Source: Symmachiella dynata
GTDB lineage: Bacteria > Planctomycetota > Planctomycetia > Planctomycetales > Planctomycetaceae
Direction: 5' to 3'
DNA: 64,000 nucleotides
NCBI RefSeq assembly: GCF_007747995.1
Contig: NZ_CP036276.1
Span: 7,554,001-7,618,000, forward strand
Part shown: one piece after another, positions 8,152 through 18,620 of the stretch
How positions within the stretch are numbered: position 1 is the first letter of the stretch
Layout: every line of letters begins with the position of its first letter
Program-made: the position numbers and the translations under genes
The notes under the pieces: model-generated
Database searches by the model: none
The model's input: only the letters and a program-made list of their open reading frames with translations
Told to the model about the DNA's origin: nothing

Positions 8152-9141
8152 TTAGAATTCGCTGGAAACTTCTCCACCGGCACGCGTGCAGGCTCCGACA
8201 AACACAGCTGCATCTACGCTTTCGCTGATGAATCGGACCGAGCCGTCTGCCAGCCCAAATTGCGCGCCGCCCGTATGGAAGCTAAAGGCTTCGCTGACGT
8301 TGATGGCGTTGATCATCTTGGGGCCGTATTTATCCAGCCCGTCAGCTGTTGCCCCATTGATGCTGAATCCATCGTCGGGGTCCGCCCAGCCGATCCCGTC
8401 GGCAGCGACGAATCGCCCACCCAAATCGACGACTTTGTCGTCCGAATAGGCTGCGAAGTCATCGGCCGTCATCTTGCCGCTCGCAATATAAACATCGGGT
8501 TGACCGGCCGCTTCACCCACCATGATGGTGTTTGACGTACCGTCGATCACGTTGCGAATGGGATTGGACGGCCCTTTGGCCAAAACGCCCGCACGGGCAT
8601 TGCTACCGGGGTCCGGGATGCCCAGGACATCGGTGTAAACTTTTTTCTTGATTTCGTTGATCGAACCAAAGTCGCCGGCAGCAGCACCCGTGACCCAGTG
8701 GGGATCGATGCGACTATCGGTCGGCGTCGAAGGACAAGTCATAATCGACAGCTGTGTGCCAATCGTGTCGCGGTTTGCCAATGCGCTCCAAGCGACGTTG
8801 TAATCGAATTGGTTGCCGAGATTCCCTTGATCGACGAAAGGGAGAATCATCGTGGTCCATGATCCGTAAGCACTTTCGTTGCTGGCATTGTCTTCGATGG
8901 CGACATCGGGATAGATGCGGCTGGGCGGGAAGGCTCCATGTGCACTCTCGTAGTTGTGCAGTGCCAATACCAATTGTTTCAACGCATTTTTGCATTGGGT
9001 CCGACGAGCTGCTTCGCGGGCCTGTTGCACGGCTGGCAACAGCAGTGAGATCAGAATGGCGATGATGGCAATCACGACCAACAATTCGATGAGCGTAAAT
9101 CCGCGTCGCGAGCGTTTCGGTGACGGTTGAACGTCATTCAT
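8152..9141 (-). CDS. DUF1559 domain-containing pilin-like protein
   Basis: A 329-residue member of the very large planctomycete DUF1559 family. A type IV pilin-like prepilin motif, RRGFTLIELLVVIAIIAIL, begins near residue 11; cleavage is expected before the Phe. LLPAVQQAREAARRTQC follows as in nearly all family members, and the C terminus carries the typical LADGSVRFISESVD segment. The protein is probably on the outer face of the inner membrane or in a pseudopilus. The ATG at 9141 has AGGA eight bases upstream. It is followed downstream on the same strand by a hairpin and the phytase-like gene, and preceded by its usual lipoprotein partner. Confidence 0.95.
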   Translation of the reverse strand: MNDVQPSPKRSRRGFTLIELLVVIAIIAILISLLLPAVQQAREAARRTQCKNALKQLVLALHNYESAHGAFPPSRIYPDVAIEDNASNESAYGSWTTMILPFVDQGNLGNQFDYNVAWSALANRDTIGTQLSIMTCPSTPTDSRIDPHWVTGAAAGDFGSINEIKKKVYTDVLGIPDPGSNARAGVLAKGPSNPIRNVIDGTSNTIMVGEAAGQPDVYIASGKMTADDFAAYSDDKVVDLGGRFVAADGIGWADPDDGFSINGATADGLDKYGPKMINAINVSEAFSFHTGGAQFGLADGSVRFISESVDAAVFVGACTRAGGEVSSEF

Positions 9142-9233
9142 TTCAGTCATCCTTTTGGTTTTTCTGGTGTAGGGGGGAGTCATTTACCAATTAACAACAG
9201 GACATAGGTCTTTGTGACGACTTGGCCACAAAT

Positions 9234-9713
9234 TCATTTCAGCGTGATTTCGTCTAGCTCGTTGACGCCTTCTTTGACCGTGATGGTAATGCCCGACGTC
9301 TCGGGGCGCGTCAACCTGCGCGGCATCTGTTCAGGGAGAAGGTCTTGCTCGTCTTCGTCTAGACCTTCTAGCGGGCCGAGCCAAGAAAATGCGACGTTGT
9401 ACTCACCTGGTGGGGCGCCGTCGCCTTTGCGGTATGTCGTGAATTCGAAGGCACCATCTGGACCAACGATCGCACGCGGCGAGTAAAACGGTTTGCCATC
9501 GGCCGGAGGGGTCACAGGATGCAGGACCAAAGTGGCGTCCGGGATTTGCTGGCCGCTAAACGTAACGACGCCCGTCACCGGATAGACTTCAAGCTCACCT
9601 TCCATCCGGTCGCTCTTGCCGCAACCGACAATGGACAAAGCGGCACAAACGATCACGCCTAGAAATCCAACAGACATTCCGTTTTCTAAACGTGGCAAAC
9701 ATCGCAGTCGCAT
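9234..9713 (-). CDS. Small lipoprotein paired with DUF1559 protein
   Basis: A 159-residue protein with a lipoprotein signal: a hydrophobic core followed by the lipobox LSIVGC near residue 30. The mature domain (VYPVTGVVTFSGQQIPDATLVLHP, split by PPGEYNVAFSW) is a carboxypeptidase-regulatory-like beta sandwich of the kind that accompanies DUF1559 genes in planctomycetes. The ATG at 9713 follows GAGGA by five bases. It lies 92 bases upstream of the DUF1559 gene on the same strand and probably shares its transcript. Its specific role is unknown. Confidence 0.85.
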   Translation of the reverse strand: MRLRCLPRLENGMSVGFLGVIVCAALSIVGCGKSDRMEGELEVYPVTGVVTFSGQQIPDATLVLHPVTPPADGKPFYSPRAIVGPDGAFEFTTYRKGDGAPPGEYNVAFSWLGPLEGLDEDEQDLLPEQMPRRLTRPETSGITITVKEGVNELDEITLK

Positions 9714-10022
9714 AGAGGTCCTCATTTTGCAACATGTCACAGAACGGTTAAGATTCTCATTTCGATGAACACGTTTGTACCGGGAAGTGTGAAGAAAAGA
9801 TGAACAAGCTGTGCGGTTCGTATGAAGATACGAACCGGTTGAAAATGTCTTCTCTATTGCGGCCAATCGACTCACAAATGCCAGTTACCAAAGAAAGTTG
9901 ACTTCATTTGCCGACTTGCCATGACTGTGATTGCGACTGTTAGACTCTGCTGATTCGATTGCTCCTTCTGACCTCAGGACGTTGCTAGCGTTCGTTTTTT
10001 TGACTCGGTTTGTGAACAACTC

Positions 10023-11043
10023 ATGAAAATCACCGAAATCCGTGCCTGCCAACCAGCAACACCCGGTTCGCCCCCCGATTGGCGGACCAGCCTGGGTCAA
10101 ATTTTGGTGGCTGTTGAAACCGATGCGGGGCTGATTGGATATGGCGTCGGCGGCGGGGGGGATCCATGTTGTGCGGACCGTCCTGCGCGATTTGTTGTTG
10201 GGCCGCGATCCGTCAGCCGTGGAGCGGATTTGGGAAGAGATGTATCGGGCGACATTGCCGTTTGGGCGGAAGGGGATTGCGCTGATGGCGCTGAGCGGGG
10301 TTGATTTGGCGCTGTGGGATTTGCGCGGCAAAGCGGCCAATGAACCGGTCGCGCGGTTGTTGGGCGGCGAGGTCGGCCACCCGATTCCGACATACGCCAC
10401 GGTCTGGGGATCGATTGAACCGGCGATTACAACCGGGCATCGCGCGATCAAATTGCATCTGGAGAAGTACGACCCGCGAACCAACCTCGAAGCTCTCGTC
10501 GATTGCGTGGCCAATGCCCGTCAGCGGATGGGCGCCGCGGGAATGTTAATGGTCGACGCGTTTATGAAATGGGATATCGAAACCACACTCGCTGTGGCAG
10601 CGCGGCTTGTCGAACACAACATTGCCTGGTTGGAAGAACCGCTCCTGCCCGACGATCTCAAAGGTTATGCGGACTTGGCTGACCGCTGCCTGATCCCCAT
10701 TGCCGGAGGCGAGCATGAGTTCACAGCCGCGGCCTTTGAGACGATTATCCAGCAACGCTTACACGCGGTTCTCCAGCCCGATGTCTGTTGGTGTGGCGGG
10801 CTGACCGAGTTGATCAAGATTTACCGGATGGCTGCTGCGGCAGGGCTGCGTGTCTGCCCGCATCGCGGAGCGGAAATCTGGTCGTTGCACGCCATCGCTG
10901 CTTTGGACCCGCAACCTTTGGCCGAATCGGGCCGAAGCTGGATGTCTTGGGTCGGCGGTCAGCCACCGATTGTTGACGGATGGATCCAACTGGGCGAGGC
11001 CCCGGGTTTGGGGGTCATTGTGGACGAAGAGACCTGCAATTAA
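10023..11043 (+). pseudogene. Mandelate racemase/muconate lactonizing enzyme family gene with a frameshift
   Basis: Two overlapping frames together encode one enolase-superfamily enzyme of about 339 residues. The first frame gives MKITEIRACQPATPG to GLIGYGVGGGG; the second resumes with IHVVRTVLRDLLLGRDP and runs to the end. The break falls in a run of seven G (10155-10161); six would restore one frame, and the 1021-base span equals 340 codons plus one. Barrel motifs are intact: IKLHLEK, MVDAF, WLEEPL, IAGGEHE, LQPDVCW and CPHRGAE. It is probably an acid-sugar dehydratase or racemase. The shift may be real, a sequencing error, or polymerase slippage. Confidence 0.8.
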
Positions 11044-11225
11044 GGGTTTCTCTGGGGGTAACTTTGCCATTTCGTCCTTGCAGGGAGACTAAAGAGCGGC
11101 GAAAATGGGGAGGCGATTTCTACCTGAGTCAGATTGTAAAACAATTGTAAGCAGGCGTTGCCACTCCAACGCGATCCGATGCGAAATCTGAAACTCAGGC
11201 CGAATCTTCGATAGGCGGGCTACTC

Positions 11226-13679
11226 GTGGGAATTCTTAATTTTGCTTCTTTGGTGCTGCTGACCATCGCTGGGATTCAAACAGCCTGGGCGTGGCGAAAT
11301 CTGCGCGACTGGCGATTGGCGTTTGCTTGTTTGACCCTCCTCCTGGCAGGGGTCCCGGGGATTTTCGAATTTCTATTTGATGTGAATAAGAAACCACTGC
11401 GCGCGGACTTTTCATTTGACGAAGTCCAACTCTTCACGGTTGGAGTGTTAGCGGTCGTGGCGGCATCGTTTATTAAGCAAATCATCCATTCGCAACAAAT
11501 GGCAGCGGTGGCACAGAGCGTTTCAGAGTTTCAACTCGCCTCGATATTAGAAAACGTGCCTGACGCCATTCTGACTGTCGACCGGGACGCGAAGGTGTTG
11601 TTTCTCAACCATTCGGACTCCCTGTATACGGTCGAAGATGTCGTCGGTCAAAGTGCATTGAGAATGCTGCCCGAAGAAGCGCACAGCAACATGCAATCCG
11701 CGCTGGCGGAAGTTATCCAAGAGGGTCGTTCGGTGGAGTTGGACGTGCCGATGATCGACCGCGATGGCAGCAAACGATGGTACACATGTCGCATGTTCCC
11801 TGCTGGAAGTGGCAGCCCACCTGACACAGCGACGGTGATCGCCACCAATATCACGCAGCGCAAACACGCCGAAAACGAATTGCGAAGGTCGCGCGATGAG
11901 TTGGAGCAGCGTGTGATGGAACGAACGCGAGAACTTGCGCTGGCCAATCAAGAACTCCGTTCCGAAATCATTGAACGCAAGCAAACAGAACGTCAGCTCT
12001 TTTCTCGGATTGAATTCGAGCGCATCATTTCAGGGTTATCATCGCGGTTTATTGATTTGGACCCCGGCCAAATCGACCCGGCGATCGAGGATGCTTTGAA
12101 AAAACTGGGGGAAGTCTCGGGAACCGATCACTGTTCGATCTGTCATCTAAACGACTCGCCGCCAATGGCATCGATGACGCACGAATGGTGTCGGGACGGC
12201 ATTGATCCGGTCTCTGATCTTATCCAAGATTTGCCCATGGAGCAGCATCCTTGGTTGTGGCAAAAAATTCGCGAACTGGTCCCGGTGCACATCTCCAACC
12301 TCGACGAACTACCCCCCGAAGCTAAAACGCTCAAAGTGGCTTTGAAATCTCGAGAAATGCAATCCTTCGTGGTCGTGCCGTTGACTTCGGGCCATGTGCT
12401 GTGGGGATTTGTAAGCTTTGCTGTCAAAGGGCGGCAGGTTTCGTGGCATGACGATATGGTGGCGCTGTTGAAGATCGTCGGGGATATTTTCTTGTCGGCA
12501 CTCGAGCGGCAACGGGCCAGCGAGGCGCTGCGTGCGACTGAAGCGCGGATAAATCGGCTGTTTCAAAGCAACATTATTGGCTCGACGTTCACCGACGTCG
12601 ACGGTGTTCTGTATGACGCGAATGACGCATTTTTGAATATGACCGGTTATTCGCGTGAGGATCTTCCTTTGCGCTGGCGGGATTTGACTCCTCCAGAATG
12701 GGCTCACCTTGATGAGCAGGCTTTGCAGAGCATTAGAACCGAAGGGGTTGCCCCACCGCGCGAAAAAGAATATTTCCACCGGGACGGACACCGCGTGCCC
12801 ATTTTGATGGGGACTGCACTCCTCGATAAAAACTCCGGCGAATGCATCGGCTTTGTGATCGACCTCACCGAACGCAAACAAGCAGCCGAACGCATTCGCG
12901 AACTGACGAGCCGTTTGGAGGGTGCTTCGCGGTTGAGCGTGATGGGAGAAATGACCGCAGGATTGGCGCACGAACTGCACCAACCGCTGGCTGTGATCGC
13001 CAACTATGCCAACGGCTGCATCCGCCGCCTCAGCAAGGAGACTCTCGACCGTCCGAAACTGATCGAGTCGATGCAGGAGGTTGTCGCTCAAAGCATTCGC
13101 GCTGGAGAAATCCTCCGCCGCACACGCGACTTTTTGCACCAGCGAGAGATCCAGTGGGAATCTGTCGACCTGAATTCCGTGATTCGCGATGCAGTGCACT
13201 TGGCGGAATTAGATTCGCGGCAAAAGGATGTTGAAATCAGATTGCACCTGGGGCAAAACCTACCCGACATTTTCGGCGATGCTGTGCAACTCACCCAAGC
13301 CATATTGAACCTGTTACTCAACGGCATTCAAGCGACTGCCGAAAATCCGTCCGGTCCAAAGATGATCAGTGTCGAATCCGACATCAATCAAGACAGTGCC
13401 GTGCAAATCACCATTGCAGACACAGGGCTGGGTATACCTACGGAACTTCGCGACTCCATTTTCGACCAATTCTTCACAACCAAATCCAACGGGTTGGGAA
13501 TGGGGTTGGCGATTTGTAAATCGACGATCGAAAACCACGGCGGTAAAATCTGGATGAGACCAGGTGCCTTTGAAGGAACTGAATTTTTGCTGGTCCTCCC
13601 CAGGGCTCGTCGCGAGTTGAGGCCACCTGTCATACTAGCCAAACTAACCGAACAGCCAGCGGCCTCTGCGCCTCGCTGA
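11226..13679 (+). CDS. Membrane sensor histidine kinase, PAS-GAF-PAS-HisKA-HATPase
   Basis: An 817-residue protein. Three N-terminal membrane segments (about 5-25, 28-50, 68-92) are followed by PAS 1 (about 105-218, ending ITQRKHAENELR), a coiled coil, a GAF-like domain (about 265-425), PAS 2 (about 435-555), a HisKA domain with the H box GLAHELHQPLAVIANYANG (His at about 582), and an ATPase domain with N box LNLLLNGIQ, G1 box DTGLGIP and G2 box GLGMGLAIC. The kinase half resembles FixL/DctB-type enzymes (LHQPL). It starts at GTG. No response regulator gene is adjacent, so it is an orphan kinase whose signal is not evident. Confidence 0.92.
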   Translation: MGILNFASLVLLTIAGIQTAWAWRNLRDWRLAFACLTLLLAGVPGIFEFLFDVNKKPLRADFSFDEVQLFTVGVLAVVAASFIKQIIHSQQMAAVAQSVSEFQLASILENVPDAILTVDRDAKVLFLNHSDSLYTVEDVVGQSALRMLPEEAHSNMQSALAEVIQEGRSVELDVPMIDRDGSKRWYTCRMFPAGSGSPPDTATVIATNITQRKHAENELRRSRDELEQRVMERTRELALANQELRSEIIERKQTERQLFSRIEFERIISGLSSRFIDLDPGQIDPAIEDALKKLGEVSGTDHCSICHLNDSPPMASMTHEWCRDGIDPVSDLIQDLPMEQHPWLWQKIRELVPVHISNLDELPPEAKTLKVALKSREMQSFVVVPLTSGHVLWGFVSFAVKGRQVSWHDDMVALLKIVGDIFLSALERQRASEALRATEARINRLFQSNIIGSTFTDVDGVLYDANDAFLNMTGYSREDLPLRWRDLTPPEWAHLDEQALQSIRTEGVAPPREKEYFHRDGHRVPILMGTALLDKNSGECIGFVIDLTERKQAAERIRELTSRLEGASRLSVMGEMTAGLAHELHQPLAVIANYANGCIRRLSKETLDRPKLIESMQEVVAQSIRAGEILRRTRDFLHQREIQWESVDLNSVIRDAVHLAELDSRQKDVEIRLHLGQNLPDIFGDAVQLTQAILNLLLNGIQATAENPSGPKMISVESDINQDSAVQITIADTGLGIPTELRDSIFDQFFTTKSNGLGMGLAICKSTIENHGGKIWMRPGAFEGTEFLLVLPRARRELRPPVILAKLTEQPAASAPR

Positions 13680-13702
13680 GCCCTGCTTGCCGATCAGACG
13701 CA

Positions 13703-16700
13703 CTACTTGTCCGCTGCTTCCGGCGCTTTCGGCGCCTTCTCATCGGCGAAAATCACGGGGACTCGGTTGATGGGTCGCACGGGATCGATGAACTGACGGG
13801 TGATTTGCGCCAGGTAAAACGCGACCAATTGACGCGACGACATATCAGGCGATTCGTCGAGGGCTTCTTGAAATTGTTCGCCCGCTGCTTCGCATTGTCC
13901 CGACTCCAATAATGCGAACGCTTTATTGAGATTATACGCGTCGAGTTGGGGCATTTGAGTGAACAGGTATTGATACGAACTACTGAGTAGAGACATCGGC
14001 CAGGGAACTTGTGCCTGCGGAATAAGCCGAGGCGGAAGCGATCCCAGCACTCCACGGAAACCGTTGGAGTCGATCTGTTGACTCTCAGCCGTCCAGAGTT
14101 CATTCGCCTTGTCGTATTCCGCATTTGCCAAATACGCGGCCGCCACCAATGATCGCCAGCCAGGTATTTGATTGGGTGATGAGTTGAGCTGATATTCCAG
14201 TTCAATCGCCGTTTCATAGGCATCTTCGATCCGTCCGACTTCGAGCAGCAGTGTCAGAAAATACATTTTCGCTTCTGGATGGCTGGCAACAAATTCCGGT
14301 GCCTTTTCGAGTTGCTGGAGTGCCGCTGCCGGACATCTGAAATTTTGTGCAGCGATTTTTGCCAACCGCAACGGATCGGCTTTGGCATCGGTCGCCTGTT
14401 TGAGGGCCGTCTCGAGTTGTTGAATGTGTTGCGTCATCTGTGTGCGAAGTTCGTCAATTTGCTTCAACTGCTGCGTTTCCGCCTCAGTTTTGGTCGGTTT
14501 TTCACTAAGAATCTTGTCCAGTGCTTCCAACTCGCGTAAAGCCAAATCGACGCGCGCAAAGCCGGGTGAGTTATAAAACTCAAACAACCGCGAATGAGCT
14601 GTCGCATTGGTGGGATCTGCGGCGAGCGCCATGTTGTAGGCCATCAAGGCTTGGAAAAACCGCATCCCTTGCCCGTGCCATTGTTGCACGCCGAGGATAT
14701 TGCCTTGATTCCACGAGGCTAAAAACCGATAGGCATTCCCCAATTCGACATACCCGTCCGCCGAGGAGGGATCTACGTCGAGTCCTTGCAGCGCCTGACG
14801 AACTGCTAGCCAGGCGATTGCTGGATAGACCGCTTGATCAGCCAAAGGCATCTGTGCTGCGATTGCCGAAACATCCTGTAGGATGACGTTCAAATGCCGG
14901 GCGAGTTGAATCTGTTCGGGAATATGCAGCTTGGTTTTCCAAACCTTTTGTTCATAGACATTGGGAAGAGCGGGCCAGGCGGAGCGCGACTCGACAGTAT
15001 CGGTGTCTTCGCGGAAGGCCCGCGAAACAAAATCATATCCGTGGTCTTTGATAAAATTCATCAACTCGGGATCCTGGGGATCCACGCGATGCACAACAGC
15101 TGCGCTTCCGCTCAGGCTCGTCAATTGCCAATCTCGCGTCGAAAACATAAAGGCGCGAAGCATTGGGTAATCAGGAAACGGCGCCATGGTCAGTCGCGGC
15201 ATGGCGTGTGTAATCTCATATTTGTCAAAAATCGGCTTCCAATCCGTGGGGGTGACATCCAAGGTCTTGGCCTGTTCAGGACTCACCGCCAAGTGCTGAA
15301 TCCGCAAGGAATTTCCGGTTCGCTTATGCAACGTCAGCAAATCTTGGTCGCCTTCTCCCAGATACAACCGCAACCGCATGTCCGTAAACGGTTTTTGGCC
15401 GGACCAGATCAGCATGTCCCCTTGCCGGGCGTTGGCGTTGAATACGCGATCCGAGTACGTTTCTTTGCATTGTTCTGCTAATGAGTTGAGCGACTGTTTG
15501 AACGATTCGTCAAAACCGAGACCAGTGGTGCCCCCGCCGGGAGGTCTGAGCCAACCTGTCCCTGCCATGAAGGCAAGCGCAGCAAAGGCTAAAACAGTCA
15601 CGGCGCGCCCACCGCGGGAAAAAATCAATTCGCCGGGTTTGACTGAATAGGATTGCGAGAAATTGGCCTGGTACCAGCTCTGACCGTTGATGGCCAGCAG
15701 AATGGCAAACACCAATGCCGCTGCCGGCAATTGCTCGACACTGGCGACGGCAAAGGCTGCAAAGGCAAAGAAGATCAGCACGTGCCCCACTTCCAAACGG
15801 CGGAAATTTAAGTACATCACCAGAATAGCGGCGATACCTAATGCCACTGCCGCAATACCGGAATGCCCCAGATTATTCCAGACACCTTCGTCGAGCAGCG
15901 TGTAAAACCGAACCGTCGACGCATTGGGAGTCGACCCGGACAGAAATTCGCGAAACGCCGGATACTCTTTGCCATACAACTCCAACGGCCGCAGGTAAGT
16001 ATGCCAACCAAAGGGATTGAGCAGCACGGCGAACAAGCTGCCTGCCACGGCCAATTGAAACGGCTTTCGCTGTGCGTCGGTCAAGGAGGGTCGGCCCCAG
16101 AGCACGCCCATAAAATCGCCCAGGCCGTACAAAACCAAGGCGGTCAATCCTAGAAACATCCGTGGATCGAAATTGGCCCAGAGAAAGAACAATGGAATCA
16201 GCGCGTATATTCGTCGCGGCGATGCGCCCGATTTCCAAGAGCTGATCACCCAGAACATCGACGCCAGTCCCAGCAATGTGATCAACATGGGTTGTGCTGT
16301 CAGTGAATTATGACAAGCCAATAGCGCCACAGCCGCGCAGATGCTCACGCCCCACGTGGAGGTTTTGCCCAACCCCAAGTTCACAACAAACCAAAACGTC
16401 ACTGCTGCCAGCAGGGCTTTGAACAAGGTCAGCCCAATCGCACCTCCGACCGCGTAGACTCCTGCGAGCACCAGATCGAACAGCCACGACAAATTGATCC
16501 AGGGACGATCGGAAACCGTATAGGAAAAAACGTCATTTGCGGGAGGCCAGATGCCGTGCGTCGCCAGATATTCTCCGGTTTTGACGTGCACCAAGGTTGG
16601 GGATTCGGCAATGAAGGTGCAGCCCATCAAAAACGCCAACAGCACGACAGCCCAGCGGAGCATGAAGTCGCCCCGCGCTGCTTCGTCTTGCACGAGTTCA

Positions 16701-16912
16701 GGCGTTAACGGCTCATACTCGGGCATCCCCTCCGGGTCACCGGAGTCCTGATCACCGGAATCCTGATAATCGGAATTCTGATCAGTCGGTTCCTGATCAC
16801 TGGGGACCGGGTCAGTCGGTACCGGGTCGCTGGAATCCAGGGATGCTTCCTGAGGATTTTCGCTGTCTGTATCATCAGACGCGTTATTCAATGGCTCATT
16901 GGGAGGTGACAC
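13703..16912 (-). CDS. Large multi-span membrane protein with C-terminal TPR-like region
   Basis: A 1069-residue protein. Residues 1-75 are acidic and repetitive (Asp, Ser, Pro, Gln pentads encoded by a 15-base tandem repeat). About ten membrane spans follow (85-460), resembling the architecture of planctomycete membrane proteins that look like PMT/glycosyltransferase-39 relatives; no catalytic motif is clear. A soluble domain (about 470-680) and helical TPR-like repeats (about 690-1040, e.g. YVELGNAYRFLASWNQGN) complete it. The gene converges on the kinase gene with 23 bases between stops. Function is unknown; a role in envelope glycan or polymer handling is only a guess. Confidence 0.8.
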   Translation of the reverse strand: MSPPNEPLNNASDDTDSENPQEASLDSSDPVPTDPVPSDQEPTDQNSDYQDSGDQDSGDPEGMPEYEPLTPELVQDEAARGDFMLRWAVVLLAFLMGCTFIAESPTLVHVKTGEYLATHGIWPPANDVFSYTVSDRPWINLSWLFDLVLAGVYAVGGAIGLTLFKALLAAVTFWFVVNLGLGKTSTWGVSICAAVALLACHNSLTAQPMLITLLGLASMFWVISSWKSGASPRRIYALIPLFFLWANFDPRMFLGLTALVLYGLGDFMGVLWGRPSLTDAQRKPFQLAVAGSLFAVLLNPFGWHTYLRPLELYGKEYPAFREFLSGSTPNASTVRFYTLLDEGVWNNLGHSGIAAVALGIAAILVMYLNFRRLEVGHVLIFFAFAAFAVASVEQLPAAALVFAILLAINGQSWYQANFSQSYSVKPGELIFSRGGRAVTVLAFAALAFMAGTGWLRPPGGGTTGLGFDESFKQSLNSLAEQCKETYSDRVFNANARQGDMLIWSGQKPFTDMRLRLYLGEGDQDLLTLHKRTGNSLRIQHLAVSPEQAKTLDVTPTDWKPIFDKYEITHAMPRLTMAPFPDYPMLRAFMFSTRDWQLTSLSGSAAVVHRVDPQDPELMNFIKDHGYDFVSRAFREDTDTVESRSAWPALPNVYEQKVWKTKLHIPEQIQLARHLNVILQDVSAIAAQMPLADQAVYPAIAWLAVRQALQGLDVDPSSADGYVELGNAYRFLASWNQGNILGVQQWHGQGMRFFQALMAYNMALAADPTNATAHSRLFEFYNSPGFARVDLALRELEALDKILSEKPTKTEAETQQLKQIDELRTQMTQHIQQLETALKQATDAKADPLRLAKIAAQNFRCPAAALQQLEKAPEFVASHPEAKMYFLTLLLEVGRIEDAYETAIELEYQLNSSPNQIPGWRSLVAAAYLANAEYDKANELWTAESQQIDSNGFRGVLGSLPPRLIPQAQVPWPMSLLSSSYQYLFTQMPQLDAYNLNKAFALLESGQCEAAGEQFQEALDESPDMSSRQLVAFYLAQITRQFIDPVRPINRVPVIFADEKAPKAPEAADK
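16741..16838. repeat. 15-base tandem repeat inside the 1069-residue protein gene
   Basis: About six and a half imperfect 15-base units (CGGAATCCTGATCAC-like) in tandem with exact period. They stay in frame and encode five-residue units such as SDQEP, TDQNS, DYQDS and GDQDS near the N terminus of the minus-strand protein. Confidence 0.8.
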
Positions 16913-17157
16913 CGGCCAGCCCTGTCATTATGAGAAGAGAAAAACCATCAACAATGACGGCATAATTCGCATTTCTGCGGGAATACCGCCCCATCTCACA
17001 TCCAGCCTCGCGCAATGTTGGCCGATTGTTCCGCCTTTTCTACGCGAAATGCCCTGCATTCGTTGGATGGGCCACAAGTGGCTATTTCTGAACCGCTTCA
17101 GACGAGCGGCGTCCGTCGATACTACTCGATTTTGAGACCTAACGCAGCCAATATGTA

Positions 17158-17198
17158 CGAAAACGGCGGAGCGCAATCGATAGTTACGCTCCGCCGTT
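17158..17198 (-). terminator. Terminator of the ATP sulfurylase gene
   Basis: Perfect 12-base arms AACGGCGGAGCG (17162-17173) and CGCTCCGCCGTT (17187-17198) around a 13-base loop. Read on the minus strand the stem is followed by TTTTCGT. It lies 29 bases past the stop codon of the minus-strand gene. The rest of the 314-base spacer up to 16912 shows no gene. Confidence 0.75.
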
Positions 17199-17226
17199 CC
17201 GGTTATGCATTCACTTGTACAAGCGA

Positions 17227-18483
17227 CTATTGATGCATGGCCGCTGCCAAAATCTTGGAAGTGCTTTCACGCATGATCCGCGGATCAACCATTTCGCCTG
17301 CCTGCAATGTGGCGCGAACTTGTTTGCCGGAGATGAAGACCGGCTTTTCTTCGCTATGGTTTTCCATCAGATCCACGCGGCCGAGCGACTCGTAGTAAGC
17401 GGCAAATCCGACGTTCACCGGCTTGATCTCCAAGGCTCCGTTCAGGTTATTGAAGATCTCCTGAGCATCGAAGTCACCCCAGATCGCCGTACCGTCCTGA
17501 TAGGGGGCATCGGCATGTTTGCGGCCGATGACGATATTGGTGAATCCCAAGTTCTGGCGGTAGATAGCGTGCATGACCGCTTCTTTGGGGCCGCCGTAAA
17601 ACATTTTGATGTCCAGTCCCAGCAGGATCACCCGGTCGGGAACGCTTTCCCCGCGGCTGCTCCACAATTCCGGGTCGCTATCACCGTCACCCATGGCACG
17701 GTCGGAAATCAACTTTTCGTAGGTCTGCATGCGAATTTCGGCGTTGACGTCATCCGACTTCGTTTCGCCGATCAACGGATTCAGGCAGGCGCCTGCATTT
17801 TTGCCGTCTTTGAGCAATTTTTCTAAGGCATAGACCAAGGCATATTCATGCGCCCGGTGCAGCGGATTACGCGTTTGGAAGGCGACAACGCTGTCCCAAC
17901 CGGTTTCGGCCAGTTTTTTGCGAACTTCGCGCGGGGACAACACGTACTGCCCAAAGGCGGCGTTTTTCGGCTGCGGCAACACGCGGATCTCGCCGCCGAT
18001 CAAATGGGTCTTGTCGGCATCCCCTTTGAGAACCATATCAGCCCCGGGATGATCGGTGCGCTCGGTCAGGTAGACGCTCTTGATATATCGCGGTTTGTCC
18101 CATTCGAAAACGTCCGTCACGTCGAGCGTGGCGACGATTTCTCCGTCTGGATTGGTCAATGCGACCTTTTGTCCCGCTGACAGGGAGACTGCCAATTCAG
18201 AGGTGACGGGCAGGGAAATCGGGATCGTCCAGGCGTATTTGGTCCCATTGACTTCGATAACCGACTCGTCCAGCACTCGGTTGTATGTGGCCGAATCCAT
18301 GGGACCGGTCAACGGGCTGAGCGTTCCGTCTCCCAGACGGTAGACGGTCGACAGATCAGCAGCGGAAACTGGTACTTGCGGCAATTTGGCCGCTTCCGAC
18401 CGAAAACTGTCGATGTCGTCTGCCGAAACGGTGCAGCAAACGGGTTCGGTCAGTCCACCATGCGGCGGGATTAAGTCTGCCAT
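17227..18483 (-). CDS. sat: Sulfate adenylyltransferase (ATP sulfurylase)
   Basis: A 418-residue homo-oligomeric ATP sulfurylase that makes adenosine phosphosulfate from ATP and sulfate, the entry step of sulfate assimilation. The active-site motif [12 protein letters not shown] (QxRNPxHxxH) is intact near residue 200. The second nucleotide motif reads [12 protein letters not shown] where many enzymes have GRDHAG, followed by GDFDAQEIF. The ATG at 18483 is preceded by GAGGA; an in-frame ATG four codons earlier overlaps that site. There is no APS kinase, reductase or CysD/N gene next to it. It carries its own terminator, so it is probably monocistronic. Confidence 0.93.
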   Translation of the reverse strand: MADLIPPHGGLTEPVCCTVSADDIDSFRSEAAKLPQVPVSAADLSTVYRLGDGTLSPLTGPMDSATYNRVLDESVIEVNGTKYAWTIPISLPVTSELAVSLSAGQKVALTNPDGEIVATLDVTDVFEWDKPRYIKSVYLTERTDHPGADMVLKGDADKTHLIGGEIRVLPQPKNAAFGQYVLSPREVRKKLAETGWDSVVAFQTRNPLHRAHEYALVYALEKLLKDGKNAGACLNPLIGETKSDDVNAEIRMQTYEKLISDRAMGDGDSDPELWSSRGESVPDRVILLGLDIKMFYGGPKEAVMHAIYRQNLGFTNIVIGRKHADAPYQDGTAIWGDFDAQEIFNNLNGALEIKPVNVGFAAYYESLGRVDLMENHSEEKPVFISGKQVRATLQAGEMVDPRIMRESTSKILAAAMHQ

Positions 18484-18620
18484 GTGCGTCCTCATTCAAT
18501 TCCTGTTAGGGGCAAAGCCCAGAGTTTTACGTTTGTTTTACTGTTGTTTTTCATCTGATTTGCGACAATTCCGCACCATTGCAGCGGAAGGGCCATTGTC
18601 CGCGTTTTATGACCACTCGA

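Noticed and set aside
9885-10514. 209-residue minus-strand open frame
   Set aside because: It lies opposite the enolase-superfamily gene, whose motifs are clear on the plus strand; the minus frame has no recognisable domain and low-complexity Arg/Ser content typical of a shadow frame.
12309-13199. 296-residue minus-strand open frame
   Set aside because: Antisense to the kinase gene, covering its GAF, PAS and HisKA domains; no family features.
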